Shown piece by piece: positions 21,541 through 33,474 of a stretch of DNA of 64,000 nucleotides. This stretch comes from Haemonchus contortus. Taxonomy: Eukaryota > Nematoda > Chromadorea > Rhabditida > Trichostrongylidae. The stretch is from NCBI GenBank assembly GCA_000469685.2, contig LS997566.1, forward strand, positions 138,501-202,500. The letters run 5' to 3'. The position numbers and the translations under genes were made by a program. Every line of letters begins with the position of its first letter. Position 1 is the stretch's first letter. The notes below the pieces were generated by a model that saw only the letters and a program-made list of their open reading frames with translations, was not told the origin of the DNA and searched no databases.

Positions 21541-22849
21541 TGAAATTTTGTTCATAAATCGTCAGCCTCATCAGAATTTCGGAACGAGCGTACTGCGGCG
21601 ATATAACAGCAGTTAACAAAACATCAAGTGAAAAAATTCTACAAAGTATGTGCACCATCCGAACATCGGAAATTGATATTCCCCCTACATCGGATAAGCC
21701 GACAAAGTTCTCGTAAAAACGACTAGAGAAACACGTGTAACATTAATGAAGAAGGCTGGTCGATTCAGTAGAGGTGGAATATGCAGCGCAAAGGCGAACT
21801 CTCGATTCCCCCGGAGATCCCTCTCTGCTGACACCGTCATTCCCAAGGATTGAGTAGCAGCATTGTAGGTAATTATTCGTTCCTGGCGGTTTCCATTCGA
21901 TTATCCTTGGCTGTCAGAAGGCGAGATAATGAGTAATGTAGCTTTTCCTAATGAAAAAAAAAACTTCAAAAAATATTCTGCTGTTGGCCGGTGGAGCTCT
22001 CCAGTTGAATACCAACATGGTATGAAGTTCTTGAAAGGAAATTTTGATGAGAATCAGATGAATCGTTCTGGGCTTTTCCGAAGAAACAGGCCACCCTCTC
22101 GAGATTTCTTTGGGATCATTTAAAGAGAACAAACCAAACATCCAACTTGAAAGTTTATACTCAATGTTTTATAGTTCCCTTTTTGAGCCCTTTTGTTCAC
22201 TCAGTCGTTTCTTTTTTCTTTTGACGTCAACATTGTGAATCAATCCTCTCCTTAAACCAGGCAATGAAGGTTTGCTATAGTTGGATTTGATCCCAGTCAC
22301 GCTTTTTATTTCAAGCATACTTTGATTCTACTTTTAAATTGGTAAAATTAGTCGAGTAATCATGACCTATACGTTTACTGTCCTTGTGCAATTTTAATGA
22401 TACTGGAGCGCATTGATCAATCCCAGCAATCTGTAGCTCTACTTTTGTGCGCGGACTACTTGAAATGAAATACTATTTTATCTTTATCTCCTTTATTTCC
22501 TGAATATGCATATTTGTGGGTCGCTGAAGAGCTAAATATCTGTATTGGCTCAATAAATAATGTTTAAAAAATGATATAGATCAATTAACCTCAAGAGCGA
22601 ATATAAATAGTTCAACTCAATTCGAATAATTATAAGCATATGTCCAGAGGACGAAAATAAAGTCTTTACCGTCGGATAAGCCCATTTTTTGAATGCTCAT
22701 CTCCAACGTTCTACTTTCTCTCCGAATCGTAGTGCGTGGTGAATGCGCATTGACCTGTATAATGACTTGCTGTGGCCAGCCTGTGCATTTGTTAATGCTT
22801 TTGTCTTCTTAACCTTACCATTAGATAACCATCTAGTTGTGATAGTGAG

Positions 22850-23860
22850 CCCCTTAAAACTACGGGGGGTCCCAAAATTATGGGTGCCAATTCAAAGCAA
22901 TGTATTTGAAGATTATCAGCTGAGAATGACAATGAAATCTATACGCACATTTGCTAACATCATGTGCTACATCATGCTACAAGCTCATTTCAAAATATCC
23001 CCATGAGCGTAGATGGAGGCCTGAAGTATGCTCAAGAGCTTTTAGCATCTTGCACGAAGGTATCCTCCTACATTTTTCCCAGCCGTTCACGAGTCTTGCT
23101 TTTTAAGACTCCAAACTGAGAATGCAAACCCGGCACGTCCTCTGCTAATTAGGGACCATACGGAGGAGCCAAGTGAGCAGAACTTTGGGAAGCAGGATTG
23201 CCATTCTTCTTTGCTAGCGAGGTCAGGCAGCTAGCGTCGACACACTACTGGACGGATTCGGCTATGTGAGCTGAAGTATCATACTGCTAGAATGACTACG
23301 AGCTGTTTCAGGAAGCGGAGTCAGGTCACTGCTTTAGTACGTCAAACGGCACACTTTCTAAGCACGCGTTTCTGTCACTTTTCACGCCAGACCCGACTAA
23401 ACCAATGACGTCTCACTCTTGCGTGTGGCTCTCTCAGGAAACATTATTCTGCTGTTCTTATGGCAATTTTTTTGTGAGAGGTGTAAGATGTTCGATGTTT
23501 ATGGCCAGGGTGTGATCGTTTATTTCTTGAGGTATGGCTTTTTCCTCAAAAGTTTCTAGCCTGAGAAAAGGTGAAGGGTTGTGTGACTCCATTTGGAAGA
23601 GTTGATACCTTTCTGCATCTTTTGAGACCAAGCTCAAAGTTGAACTTGAGGACGAAAAGGCATCTGTGCATAAGATTGAAGTCGACAGGATCGCTATCGG
23701 CTCGGAAACGGACCATTTTGATGTAACCAATTTTGAGAACACTGACATTTCTATCCATTCCTGGCTAATTTCGATTGAACATTCTTTTTTGTATCGTTTA
23801 ATAGCCTTCTGTATGGGTATTATCGAAAAACGAGGAATTACGTAATGCCCTTCCACCTCT
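22850..23860 (+). repeat. Dispersed repeat paralogous to 59755-60640
   Basis: CCCAAAATTATGGG.GCC, CATGTGCTACA.CATGCTACA, CCCCATGAGCG, GAGGAGCCAAGTGAG and a GGTTGAGGA/CTCCAAACTG-type block follow in the same order and orientation at 59.76-60.64 kb. Neither copy has a long frame. This copy keeps ACGGACCATTTTGATG (23708-23723); the other has ACGGACCATTTT directly joined to the tail of the CR1-type LINE. Confidence 0.7.
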
Positions 23861-24057
23861 CGCGTGCTAATTATTGCGAGTGGTAATGGTGAGCCTCGGC
23901 CATCTAAAAGATAACAAGAGTTTCACTTCAGAGAAGAAAACCTTCCTATACAGTTAATAAATGGCTGTTGAAGCAAATTTGATAAATTGCTTTTATTTCA
24001 AAAGTTTCTGAATCTGGGCGTCCATAATTTTAGGACACCTTGACCATCACATCAGCC

Positions 24058-24150
24058 CTTGTGGTGTAGTGGCAAATGGAGTGGGCGAGTCCGAATGCAG
24101 ATGAACGAACCCACTATATGTACAGGTTCAAACAGAGATGATTATAAATG
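24058..24150 (+). repeat. tRNA-like SINE head
   Basis: CTTGTGGTGTAGTGGCAAATGG as an A-box region and ACAGGTTCAAACAG as a B-box region. The same GTGTAGTGGCAAGTG head (minus strand) begins the SINE at 33475-33755. Confidence 0.5.
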
Positions 24151-24366
24151 ATTGGTGCCGCGTTCTCTTCAACATACTGATGATGGCTTGTGGATTTGTA
24201 TTTATAGCTTTTCGTTTTGAGAAGCTTCAGCAGTAGTAACGTTGCTTGAAGCGAGAAATAAAATTGAAAATTATTTTCATTGAAACGCAGGGGGATTATG
24301 TAACGGCAAGTTACACATCATTATACATGCATGGTCGGGAGTCGAATTCCGGATACCAGACATGTA

Positions 24367-25688
24367 TTAGGTGTTTCAGACAGTTCTGCCGTTTTTCAAC
24401 GCTTAACTTTCAATGCAAATATCTCGGCTCAAACAAGAACTTTATTCATCGGAATAAGAACCATTGTTATCTACACACTTTTGCCAACGATTAGCAAGTT
24501 TGCCTAATTCGGTTGCATAGAACCCTGGAGACCTAGAAGCGATGAATTCGAGGAAGGTCGATTCGACATCGTCCACATTCGACATTCGACACATTCGACA
24601 TTGTTGAAGACACACACACATTCGACATTGTTGAAGCGTTTCTCTCGGAGGAGGTTGTCGAGATGCTTGAAAAAGTGGTAGTCGGTTCGAGCGAGGTCAG
24701 ATGAGTACGCAGGGTGTGGCAGAACTTCGTTCAGCTTCTTTTCAGGGTGGTCTGTGCGACATACGAGCGCGCGTTGTCGTGAAGAAGGATTGGCCCATTC
24801 CTGTTCACTAATCCTTATGCTCATGAGCTGCAGCTTCCAGTGCATTTCGCCGATATCCTGGCAGTATCTCTCAGCTGTGAAGCTGTGATGGTTTCGCCCT
24901 GATCCAAAAAGCTGTGATGGATTGAACCAGCCGCTGACAACCAAACTACCACCATCGCCTTCTTTGACTGCTGTTTCAACTTCGGAAAATGTTGCGGAGC
25001 ATGACCCTTATCCAACCACTGCCCAGAACGTCTCCGACTGTCGTATAGGATCCACTTCTCGTCACAAGTTACAGTACGATCCAAGAAAGGGTCGTTTTTG
25101 TTGCAGAAAAGGAGAGCAGACAAGATCTCAAGACAACGGTTCCTTTGCTTGTCACTCAATCAATTCATGCGGCACCCACGTAACGAGCTTCTCCGATTTT
25201 CCAATCTCTCGCATATAGCTGGAGATCGTTCCAATCGATACATTCAGTCCAGATGAGATATCCATCAGGATCATACGAGGATTCGCTTCGACCAATGCTT
25301 TTAATTCATCGTTATCAACATCCGATGGCCTACCTCCACGACTATCATCTTCGAGACTCTCGTCGCCGTTACGGAATTCCTTGAACCTTCGCTGTGCAGT
25401 ACGCTCATTTGTTGTTCCAAAACCAAAGGCTATGTTGATGTCTCGAGCCGCATTCCTTCCTAGTTTGGATTGGAAAGGAAGATGGTGCAAATCTGTCGTT
25501 TGTCCATGTTGTTTCCAGGCTTCTGCAAAAGCTAGTGGTCTAATATGAAGCAAAGCTAATACAATGTGCAGAAAGAGCGAGAAATGCGCTTTCAAAAGGT
25601 ATACTATACTACAGCAGAACAACAAAAAACAACTTAGAAAAGAGCGTCTAGACCATCCAAAAACTACAGAACTTGCTGAAACCCCTAA
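24367..25688 (-). mobile_element. Hsmar1/cecropia-type mariner (bandit-like)
   Basis: Terminal repeats TTAGG(T/G)GTTTCAG..AGTTCTG with TA at 24365-24366 and 25689-25690; length 1322 bases. The minus strand reads, from about 25507: [125 protein letters not shown] and ..RWQKCVDNNGSYSDE. All three catalytic Asp blocks are still readable, but at least three frame changes, an early stop and a microduplication at 24575-24640 (repeated ACATTCGACATTGTTGAAG) break the gene. This is the mariner group of human Hsmar1 and of bandit from the dog hookworm. Confidence 0.9.
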
Positions 25689-25704
25689 TACATCCCCTGG
25701 CTAC

Positions 25705-25800
25705 CACTGGTTTATGGTATAGGCCATATACACATTTAAAACACCACTACGATTCTGTATCTGAGTCGGATGCGGGAGCGGATTCCAGAGACCTCTATCC
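25705..25800 (+). repeat. SINE fragment
   Basis: GGCCATATACACATTTAAAA, CCACTACGATTCTG and GTCGGATGCGGGAGCGGATTCC match the body of the tRNA-headed SINE family. It sits right beside the mariner's TA. Confidence 0.6.
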
Positions 25801-26384
25801 TATATATTGCTACATACATACCTTGCATTAATACCGTAAAATAAACGCACAAGGATATGAAGTCTCATTATTGCAGATTTTGAGCCCTCACTTTTCTTTC
25901 AGCTTTTTTGCATTAGCACCTAGGGTCCTTGCTCTACAAAGCTCGTTACATCTGCTCGCAATCCACAACTATGAGAAATCTCAAAAATCGGTGACAAAAC
26001 CCTTCAAATTTCCGTTCGACATTGTTGCTGGCAGCCGTTTCTGGGCTACTGCAGGTAGCTAGAGGTATAGGGTAGTAAACATTTAGTTCGGGAGCATTTG
26101 AATTTTTTTGGGAAGGCCGTCAGTGAACCATCCGCAAATATTTGAATATTTGGTTAGAACTGGCAGTGGTGGAGGCAAGGTCAATTCAAGGATGAAGTAA
26201 ATTTAGAACGTATCACAATATTTTCATACTTCCGAAAGGAATGGGACGCTGAAAAGGGTAATGATTCGAAGTGTAATTGTGGTGAAAGCTCTTATGTTCT
26301 TAGTGAAAGATAAACAATAAAGTCTTCGGAGTTAACCAATCCCGCTTCTAAGATTCTCCTATTTACACAGTGCTCGCCGTGACA

Positions 26385-27490
26385 ACTGGAAAAGTCGTGC
26401 TACCTCAAACTCGCGCCTTTATCGTCTTTTCTTGATAAATCAGTTCAGCGTAGTACTCCAAAAGCCAAAGATAACGTTGAACTCAGCTCGTCGATTGTAG
26501 AGTGTTGAAACTGCTTCGTTTTGGATTGCGCTATGTACTTGAGTTCCTTCTAAAAAGTAACGCATATACATGGGGTGTACGCTTTAGTGCTTGTAGTGGC
26601 TAAATGGTCCTTGAAAATGAAGTGTTTGGAATTCGCGTTGGGGTGCGCCACATACTCGACTTCACTCAGTACAATGTGGAAACGACCAGTCGATATTATT
26701 AAGTCTTCATCATTCATTTCTGATGCGGAGACCACAGATGACTGGATTCTAAGTCTCTCTGACTCGATTTTTTTGACATATTCCAAACTTAGAGATTTTG
26801 CTCCGAGATCTGAGGAGGTGGCGTTGAGACACTTTCTTGTCGTAGACGACTCCGTTTTCTGCAGTAATATTGACTCTAAAATCAGAAACAGACACGACTA
26901 CGACAATAAAGTGCCTGGATGCTACCCTTTCGATCTTGGAGAAAAATCCCTAAAGGTTTGGAATAGGAATATGCCAAAAAAGTTTACGCAAACTTAGAGA
27001 TTTTGCTCCGAGATCGGAGGAGGTGGCGTTGAGGCACTTTCTTGTCGTAAACGACTCCGTTTTCTGCAGTAATATTGACTCTAAATTTAGAAACAGACAC
27101 GACTACGACAATAAAGTGCCTGAATGCTACCCTTTCGATCTTGGAGAAAAATCCCTAAAAGTTTGGAATAGGAATATGCCAAAAAAGTTTACGCATTTAT
27201 TTTGTCGTGAAATGGCGTCATATTCTCAATGGTCCTGTAAAGAGGAGTGTTGAGTGCAGAGACGCCTCCACATCAGAAATGAACCATGGAGACTGAATAA
27301 ATTCAATCGATCATTTTCACACTGTACCGAGTGAAGTCGAGTACGTGGCCATCCAGAAGCGAATTTCAAACACTTCATCTTCAAGCTTATAGAGTTCGAC
27401 GAGCTGAGTTTTTTTACTCTTGGAGTACCCCGTTCTTTATCGATTCATGAAGTAAAGGCGAAAAAGGCGCAAGTCTGCGGTACTAGCACG
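26385..27490. mobile_element. Foldback-type element with internal 205-bp tandem duplication
   Basis: Outer parts are imperfect inverted repeats. GAACTCAGCTCGTCGA (26482-26497) is the complement of TCGACGAGCTGAGTTT (27403-27418). GCCACATACTCGACTTCACTC (26646-26668) is the complement of the GAGTGAAGTCGAGTACGTGGC region (27327-27349). AACTCGCGCCTTTATCGTC (26408-26430) mirrors 27460-27478. The centre holds two copies of a 205-base unit, 26786-26990 and 26991-27195, differing at only a few bases. Peptides such as ALRHFLVVDDSVFCSNIDSK are repeated merely because the DNA is. Confidence 0.65.
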
Positions 27491-27683
27491 AATTCTCGAG
27501 TTTTTATGGCGAGTACTGTACTCCCAATGTTGCTTCACAGCTAATTATTTATCTACGATAAGACTTGTAAGAACAAGATGATCTGTTATGGGTAACTGTA
27601 ATCTAAGATACTCAAAATTGCAATGATATATTGGGCAGTATGGTGAACATATCAGACTGGAGAAGGGCTGACCACCAAAAGTA

Positions 27684-28077
27684 CCCTAAAATCCCATAGA
27701 TAAGAGCGGTTTAATGTACCGGTGAAAAATGAATTAGAATGGAATTGAAATTGAATGCAGCCACCCTTCTAACTTGATTGTTGGATAAATAAAAATCGGA
27801 GAAAACGTTTAGAAGAAGCTTCGCTCCTCAACTCTAAATGCCGCCCACTTAATAAACAATTCATATAGAAAAATAGAGATCCGTTAAAGTTTCTATATGA
27901 ATTGTTTATTACGTGGGCGGGGTTTGGAGTTGAGCGGCGGAGCTTCTTCTAAACTTCTTCTCCGATTTTTATTTATCCATCAATAAAGTTAGAGGGGTGA
28001 CTGCATCCAATTTCAATTTCATTCCAATTCATTTTTTACCGGTAAATTAAACCCCTCTTATCTATGGGATTTTATGG
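27684..28077. mobile_element. Palindromic MITE (long hairpin)
   Basis: Arms of about 190 bases (27684-27872 and 27892-28077) are reverse-complementary, with a loop of about 18 bases. Paired landmarks are CCCTAAAATCCCATAGATAAG at the ends, TACCGGT, GGATAAATAAAAATCGGAGAA, GAAGAAGCTTCGC and AACAATTCATATAGAAA next to the loop. TA lies on both sides (27682-27683, 28078-28079), so a Tc1/mariner-type source is likely. No coding capacity. Confidence 0.85.
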
Positions 28078-28687
28078 TAGTAAATTCCACGGGAGGAGAT
28101 CTTCAACTGGCCTTCTTAGTTGTGGTGGTCAGATCAGTAGAAGTGGAACGTAAATTTGATCAAGCATTCGCATGGTCAACAGAAACTTAGTACCTCTCAG
28201 TGATCATGTGACTTGGCGTTTACGACTTCGTCATATCTGAAGTATTGAGAGCATAAGTAAGGCTTCAGCCGCAAGGCATATTACTTTAAGAATGCAGAAA
28301 AACGGCTGCTCCTGAGAGCAACTATGGGGAGCCGAAGCACCTGCCCTTAAACGGATAACCAGTTTCTTTGACCGGGAGTGAAAAGCAGTGTCTATGAAAG
28401 ATACGTTTCTTTGTAATTCCTATGACTGTTTTACTTGAATGAAGCGGAGTAGTATGTAAGACAGAGTTCTGAGTTCATGTCTATAAGCTTTGAATATACT
28501 CTTTCTGGAGCTGAACACAGTCGCACACCTTTTTCCTTACTATTTTTTGAAAAGCACTTGGTAAGGTCTGAATGGTAGTCCTCTGTAAAAAACTCAATTC
28601 GAAGAAAACTATGAATAGAACGCAAAACTTGGTAAGGCAACCATGTCGATGGAAGAGTATCCTCATCACGCCAGCTGAATCCTACTA

Positions 28688-30277
28688 CAGTGCGTTTCAT
28701 AATTATAAGGTCACCCTCGATTTTTGCAATTCTGTAGAAAGCAGCCAGAATGGAATTTTTTGGCGAACACTGGTGGATTGCTCATCACAATGTACCTCCG
28801 TATTCAAATTTGGTCGCAATATCCTTCACCTCAAACTTTTTATGAATTTTTTAAAGATAGTGTCGGCTTTTGCACCGTTTCATAATTATAAGGTCACTTG
28901 AAAAAGCAAATGATTTACTAACGTTGATGGCATATCTACAACATTTAATAATCTATAGCTCCTCCTTGTTAAAGAGCAACATCAATGAGGCTGTGTGGCA
29001 TACTAGAAACTAGGTTTCGAGGATGTTCCTCATCGAATGCTCTCCATGCTTTGATAACTGCCCGCTTCAGCTCTTCTGTCCCTTGGAACTGACGGTTATT
29101 CGCATAAATCTTTCTGACTATTATGCCCCAGATATGTTCCATCGGATTGAGATCGGGACTGCAAGCTGGACATGGCAGAACGCTTATTTTTTGGCACTGC
29201 AGACACTCATCCGTTGCACAGCTCACATGAATGGAGGCGTTGTCTTGTTGAAAGACATAGTTGAGGTGACGGTGATGGCATAGAAAGGTACCGGATGATG
29301 CTCCAAGACGTCCTGTTAGTCCTTGTAATCTATACTGCAGCTCACGACAGGTAGATCCAACACGACATCATTGCAGAGTGCATCCCACACCATAGACCAT
29401 CCTCCACAGAAATTGCGACAGCTGAAATACACTGGTTCCTTCCTCAAGTCGCGCCAGGATCGCTTGTTTCCGTCAGGACCGCCCAGATTGAATTTCTTTT
29501 CTTACGAAAAGACGACCTGAATAGGGACTATTCAGCTCTATGGTGAGATTTTGATGCAAATCTACCTTTGCCTAATCTCTCCCTAGGTTCATCTTTGCAA
29601 ATTCGAGTCGAGCCTCTCTGTGGCGATCAGTGATTGGTGACACCTTTTCCATTGCTTGCCTGGTGATGTTCTCGCATCTTCGCACTGCTCTCAGGACTGT
29701 TGTTTGCGACACAGAGAGGTTTAATTCCGATCGGATCTGGTTCAAGGATGACGTACTGTTGGAAACAGTCCTCAGAATCTTCCGCCCGTCACGGGCAGTA
29801 ATCTCTCATGGGGTCCACAGTCGGTGTTCTATCTAGGGACATCAGGACTCTCCAGAAATCTTTGAATGGACCAAAGGGATCTCCCTATTTGCCTGGAGAT
29901 GGCTCGAGTACTGAGCCCACCTTCATGGTGAGCTTTATCATCAGAGGAAAGCAGATGACCATGAGCCATGTTGACAGTCAGGTCTAGAAATGCATTTGCT
30001 ACATATGTTTACCTTCATAAGTATCTTCAAACACGAAATTTCCTCTCTTCCATGAATTATTGTTCACTTTCTCAGGGTGACCTTATAATTATGAAACGGT
30101 GCAAAACCCGATAAAGTGTTCTAAAAAAGTTCAGAAAAATGCAGCTGTGGCTAAAAAACGGATACCTAGGTTATTCGTGCTGGGAAATCCGTTCATGATG
30201 CCAGAAGAAATCCTTAATGATTGCTTCTTTTGACAGGGAAAATTTGAGGGTGACCTTATAACTATGTACTAGAACTG
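28688..30277 (-). mobile_element. Tc1-like element with double repeats at each end
   Basis: Both ends carry CAG.., then CATA(A/G)TTATAAGGTCACC; a second copy lies about 180 bases inside each end (28880-28898 and 30069-30090, inverted). The minus strand encodes a decayed transposase: a helix-turn-helix region (LRTVSNSTSSLNQIRSELNL, VSQTTVLRAVRRCE) near 29.75 kb, NYVFQQDNASIHVS near 29.25 kb, and the readable C-terminal frame 28969-29226 with CPACSPDLNPMEHIWGIIV and LVSSMPHSLIDV. Several stops make it inactive. The left flank is TA; the right flank is no longer TA. Confidence 0.85.
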
Positions 30278-30545
30278 ACATTGCCAGAGTGAGACGACAA
30301 CGTTTTACTTAATTTACTTAAGCCGCACACGATCACAATAGGTTCAAGATACCTATTCCAAGTCAAGTAGTGAAAGTGATGCTATTGAATACTGCATTGA
30401 CTACGATTAGAGTGCACGGTTTCTGGGAAGAATGAAGTTTTCAAATGGTAGTGAATGTAGGAGTGAAAATAGGGGTTGTACGACGAAATTATTATGCCGA
30501 AGTTGTATGGAAGCGGATAACGCCGAAGATCACTAGTCGTCTGAT
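30278..30545. other. No gene seen
   Basis: Nothing recognisable between the Tc1-like element and the hairpin. Confidence 0.4.
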
Positions 30546-30548
30546 TTT

Positions 30549-30680
30549 TTGACATATGTGCTCCATTTTGAATGGTGCAGCTTGTACAACGCTGTTGAAT
30601 TACGTCTTCCCTTGGGGGTAGGCGTATTTCGACAACGCTGTAGAAGCTGCACTATTCAAGATGGAGCACACATGTCGAAG
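30549..30680. repeat. Hairpin element with 55-58-bp arms
   Basis: The left arm (TTGACATATGTGCTCCATTTTG, then GTGCAGCTT and CAACGCTGTTGAA) is complementary to the right arm ending CATGTCGAAG at 30680. The loop is about 20 bases (CTTCCCTTGGGGGTAGG). Probably a small MITE. Confidence 0.75.
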
Positions 30681-30689
30681 TTTGTTGTT

Positions 30690-31820
30690 GAACACTTATT
30701 GTTCCCTATCTAGACCGTTTTTCGAGCTGACAACGCACCAGGTGGCATACTTGGGTGCAATAGGTCCGTCCTAGTTGGGAATCTCGGAATCGTTTCACCG
30801 TGAACTGTGACTTTATCATTTTACTAAAAAAATCGACTTAGCCAAGAAAGAATCAGAGCTAAAGTGAAATTATAGTAACTATAGAAAGCGGAGCAAAAGT
30901 ATCCCTAATATTTTGATCACGCCAATGTCACTCATTTTAACGATGCTTCTTCCCCCAATTTCGCTTAGTTCACTGCTGTAGCATCCTTGGAAGGAGATGA
31001 TCAATGCCCCCAATCAACAGTAATTAATCATGGCCTCTATAGATACTGGACTAAATTGGAAGAAGAGCGACAATGGAAACCTTTAGAGTGACACATATTC
31101 AAGGCAACCACGAAATGTAATGGGCTTATAGCTAGCTCGAGCTGCCGGTTCTTGACCAAATAGGTCAATTCCGTCATGGAATCTGATTTTTAGCGATTTC
31201 CCACTGATAGAACATGTTGTCAGACAGAACGAGTTTCATTCTGGAAACAATCACAACACGAAAAATGCTCGTTCGAGCTGTTCCGTGGAGAAAGCCGGGT
31301 GGGGTTACGACTTCTCCGAAGCCGGCGGCGTTATAAGATTCTGGTCGTTCGTTCTTACCGGAACAGCCTGACCCAATGAATTAATATCCCACGAAGACAT
31401 GACGTTTTCTCCAGACTCGATCAGACGGATGGATAGTTCACCACAGCCTTTCAAAAGTATAACTCTCTGATCGTGGCCCCGGAGTGGTTAGTCACTATTT
31501 TCGTTGTATGGCGTATTACTAACTTGTCTATTCTCCTTTTCTTCCTGTTCCAGCAAATGAAAGGCCTTAAATTCGGATAGTCTAATCTTATTATCAACAG
31601 CTATCAAACTTATGGGGAGTTATCTCGTATCTGACAACTTTGTAGCGCGAGCCTTTGTTTTCCTTATCCAAGAACTTCACTTTCTATATCTCACTCAGAA
31701 TACCTGATTGGTTTGTGTTGGGCGCTGCTATAACAAATTTTAGTTACTTCACAGCTATTCCCTTGTTTTTATTTCGGAAAATGAAAACTCCTCGCGGTGT
31801 ACTGTTTCTTTCTCTCTTAC
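30690..31820. other. No supported gene
   Basis: No exon or element recognised. Confidence 0.4.
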
Positions 31821-31935
31821 CTGCCAACTTCGCTACTTGTTCAATACTGCGCTCAGTGTACACCTTGCGCTTACTTTCCTTATACATCCGATGCTCTCTG
31901 GTAAGAATACCATTTTGAATAATCTCACTGATCAT
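31821..31935 (-). CDS. Candidate exon, charged unrecognised protein
   Basis: The minus strand reads MISEIIQNGILTREHRMYKE, then SKRKVYTERSIEQVAKLA, and ends at a strong donor (GGCAG/GTAAGAGAG). The start may be the ATG at 31935 or an acceptor (ATGATCAG) just inside it. The peptide is coherent and helical. No family recognised and no partner exon found. Confidence 0.3.
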
Positions 31936-32267
31936 ACAGAGGTATTGCAATTTTGAAGCTTTATTCGTTGTACTTTATGGGAGCGGTATGTATGTATGGC
32001 ACAATTATTTTCAGCTATTGGTATCCGGATCAGGGCAGCTTTGTGTAGCAATATAATCACGAATACTTCCCATTGTTTGACACTTTGCGGATCGGGGGGT
32101 AGATGAACTTCTTTGTTATTAAAAGCGGTAGAACTCGAACAAACTCTCCCAGTAATTATCTTATACAAGTGGAGGGAGAAACCTAGCAACGCAGGAAGGA
32201 CTACACGTTCCAGTGAAACAAAAGTGTATTGTCGTTCCTCAACCAAGTCAATAAAAAGGACTAAGTC

Positions 32268-32525
32268 TTGAGGTGGGATCAACCCCGTCTGAGGGATTGC
32301 GCCCACTCATTCAAGTTCCTTTCAGAATCGTACTGCGTATGTCGCCTAGAGTGAAATGCGGTAGCTTGCCGATGTACAAGTCAGGACTTCTATCCTCCCA
32401 GACGAGTCTGGTACCAATTAACCGACCCCGGAGGGATGGAAGGCTGGGTTGGCCTAGGCAGATATCGATCCGGGACCATGCGTGTGTGAAGTGCACCACT
32501 TGCCACAACACCACCTCTGCCATGA
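32268..32525 (-). repeat. tRNA-headed SINE
   Basis: Read on the minus strand: a GTGTTGTGGCAAGTGG head, CATGGTCCCGGATCGAT, GGCCAACCCAGCCTTCCATC, TGGTACCAGACTCGTCTGG, CGACATACGCAGTACGATTCTG, GCGCAATCCCTCAGACGGGG and ACTTAGTCCTTTTT. The B box is shortened relative to the 33.5-kb copy. Confidence 0.8.
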
Positions 32526-32529
32526 CCTA

Positions 32530-33045
32530 GTTAATAGGTAACTATAAAGCATACTCGCCAAAGAAATTAGGCCTTTCAGGAATCTTCCAGATCATCGGTG
32601 AACTCACTCTTAGCGTGCTCTTACACCCTCGGTCTTTAGTGGAATGGATGGGAGTGACACCTATTCCTTGCATTTTCTAACAGCCTGAAATTTTTATATC
32701 CGAAAGCATCTATATCTGGTGAATTGGTTTTCGTATTCATTCAAGAAGGCTACCTTCTCTTGTTTCGACTTGATGTTTTCTTTTCTGGTTTTTTTTCTTA
32801 TTGCCGCAGTACGCGATGTGAAAATCTGATAAGATTTGTGAGCGATGAACTATTTCACTCATACCTCATCTTGTGAGGCTACTATCTCTGACTGCATGCA
32901 AAGCGAAACCTGCTCCACTCAATAGAAACTAGTGATGTATGCGTTCTCACTTTTCCCAATGTAACTTCGGTAACTTCAAGATTTTTGCGGGAAACTTCAA
33001 CAGTATGTCGCTTGAGCGGTTAGTAACAGTTATACATGTGCACTA
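32530..33045. other. No gene seen
   Basis: A/T-rich spacer without recognisable features. Confidence 0.4.
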
Positions 33046-33049
33046 CGGA

Positions 33050-33385
33050 TCTAATTCACTGAGAGTTCTCCCTCACGAAAGTCCCAACCGGTTAGCGACG
33101 AGGCTACGTAAGGCGTCCCCAGGTGGCTGATAGGCGAAATAATCGCGGACCAGAAATTGCCCAGAGATGCAGGTGGATACGGTGGGATGAACTCCCTGAA
33201 TCTGCTGTGCTGGTCGATATACCCTCTGTTTCTGGCAGGTATATACATGCACAGGTGTTTGGAGAGTCTTAGGGTGCGGTTGGTGTCCTGCACATTGCCT
33301 CAGTCAAAAGAGTGCACTCGAGCATCTGAGAAGTAATTCGGGAAACAGTTCGGGGCCACTTGAAATGACTAACCAGGGGAGGGTT
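33050..33385 (+). repeat. Dispersed repeat, longer relative of 13355-13620
   Basis: Shares CACTGAGAGTTCTC, CCGGTTAGCGA, TGGTCGATATACC, GGAGAGTCT and GAAGTAATTCGGGAA-type blocks with the 13.4-kb copy. Followed directly by the 3' end of a SINE. Confidence 0.6.
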
Positions 33386-33474
33386 TCACCTTCCCATGGA
33401 ACTTCAAATAGAGACATAGGTATACATATTGATAAGGCTTGGAAAGTTATTAGGACAAAAGGATGAAGTTTCTG

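Noticed and set aside
26575..27253. Two similar proteins at 26.6 and 27.0 kb
   Set aside because: Their similarity is explained by the 205-bp tandem duplication inside a foldback element.
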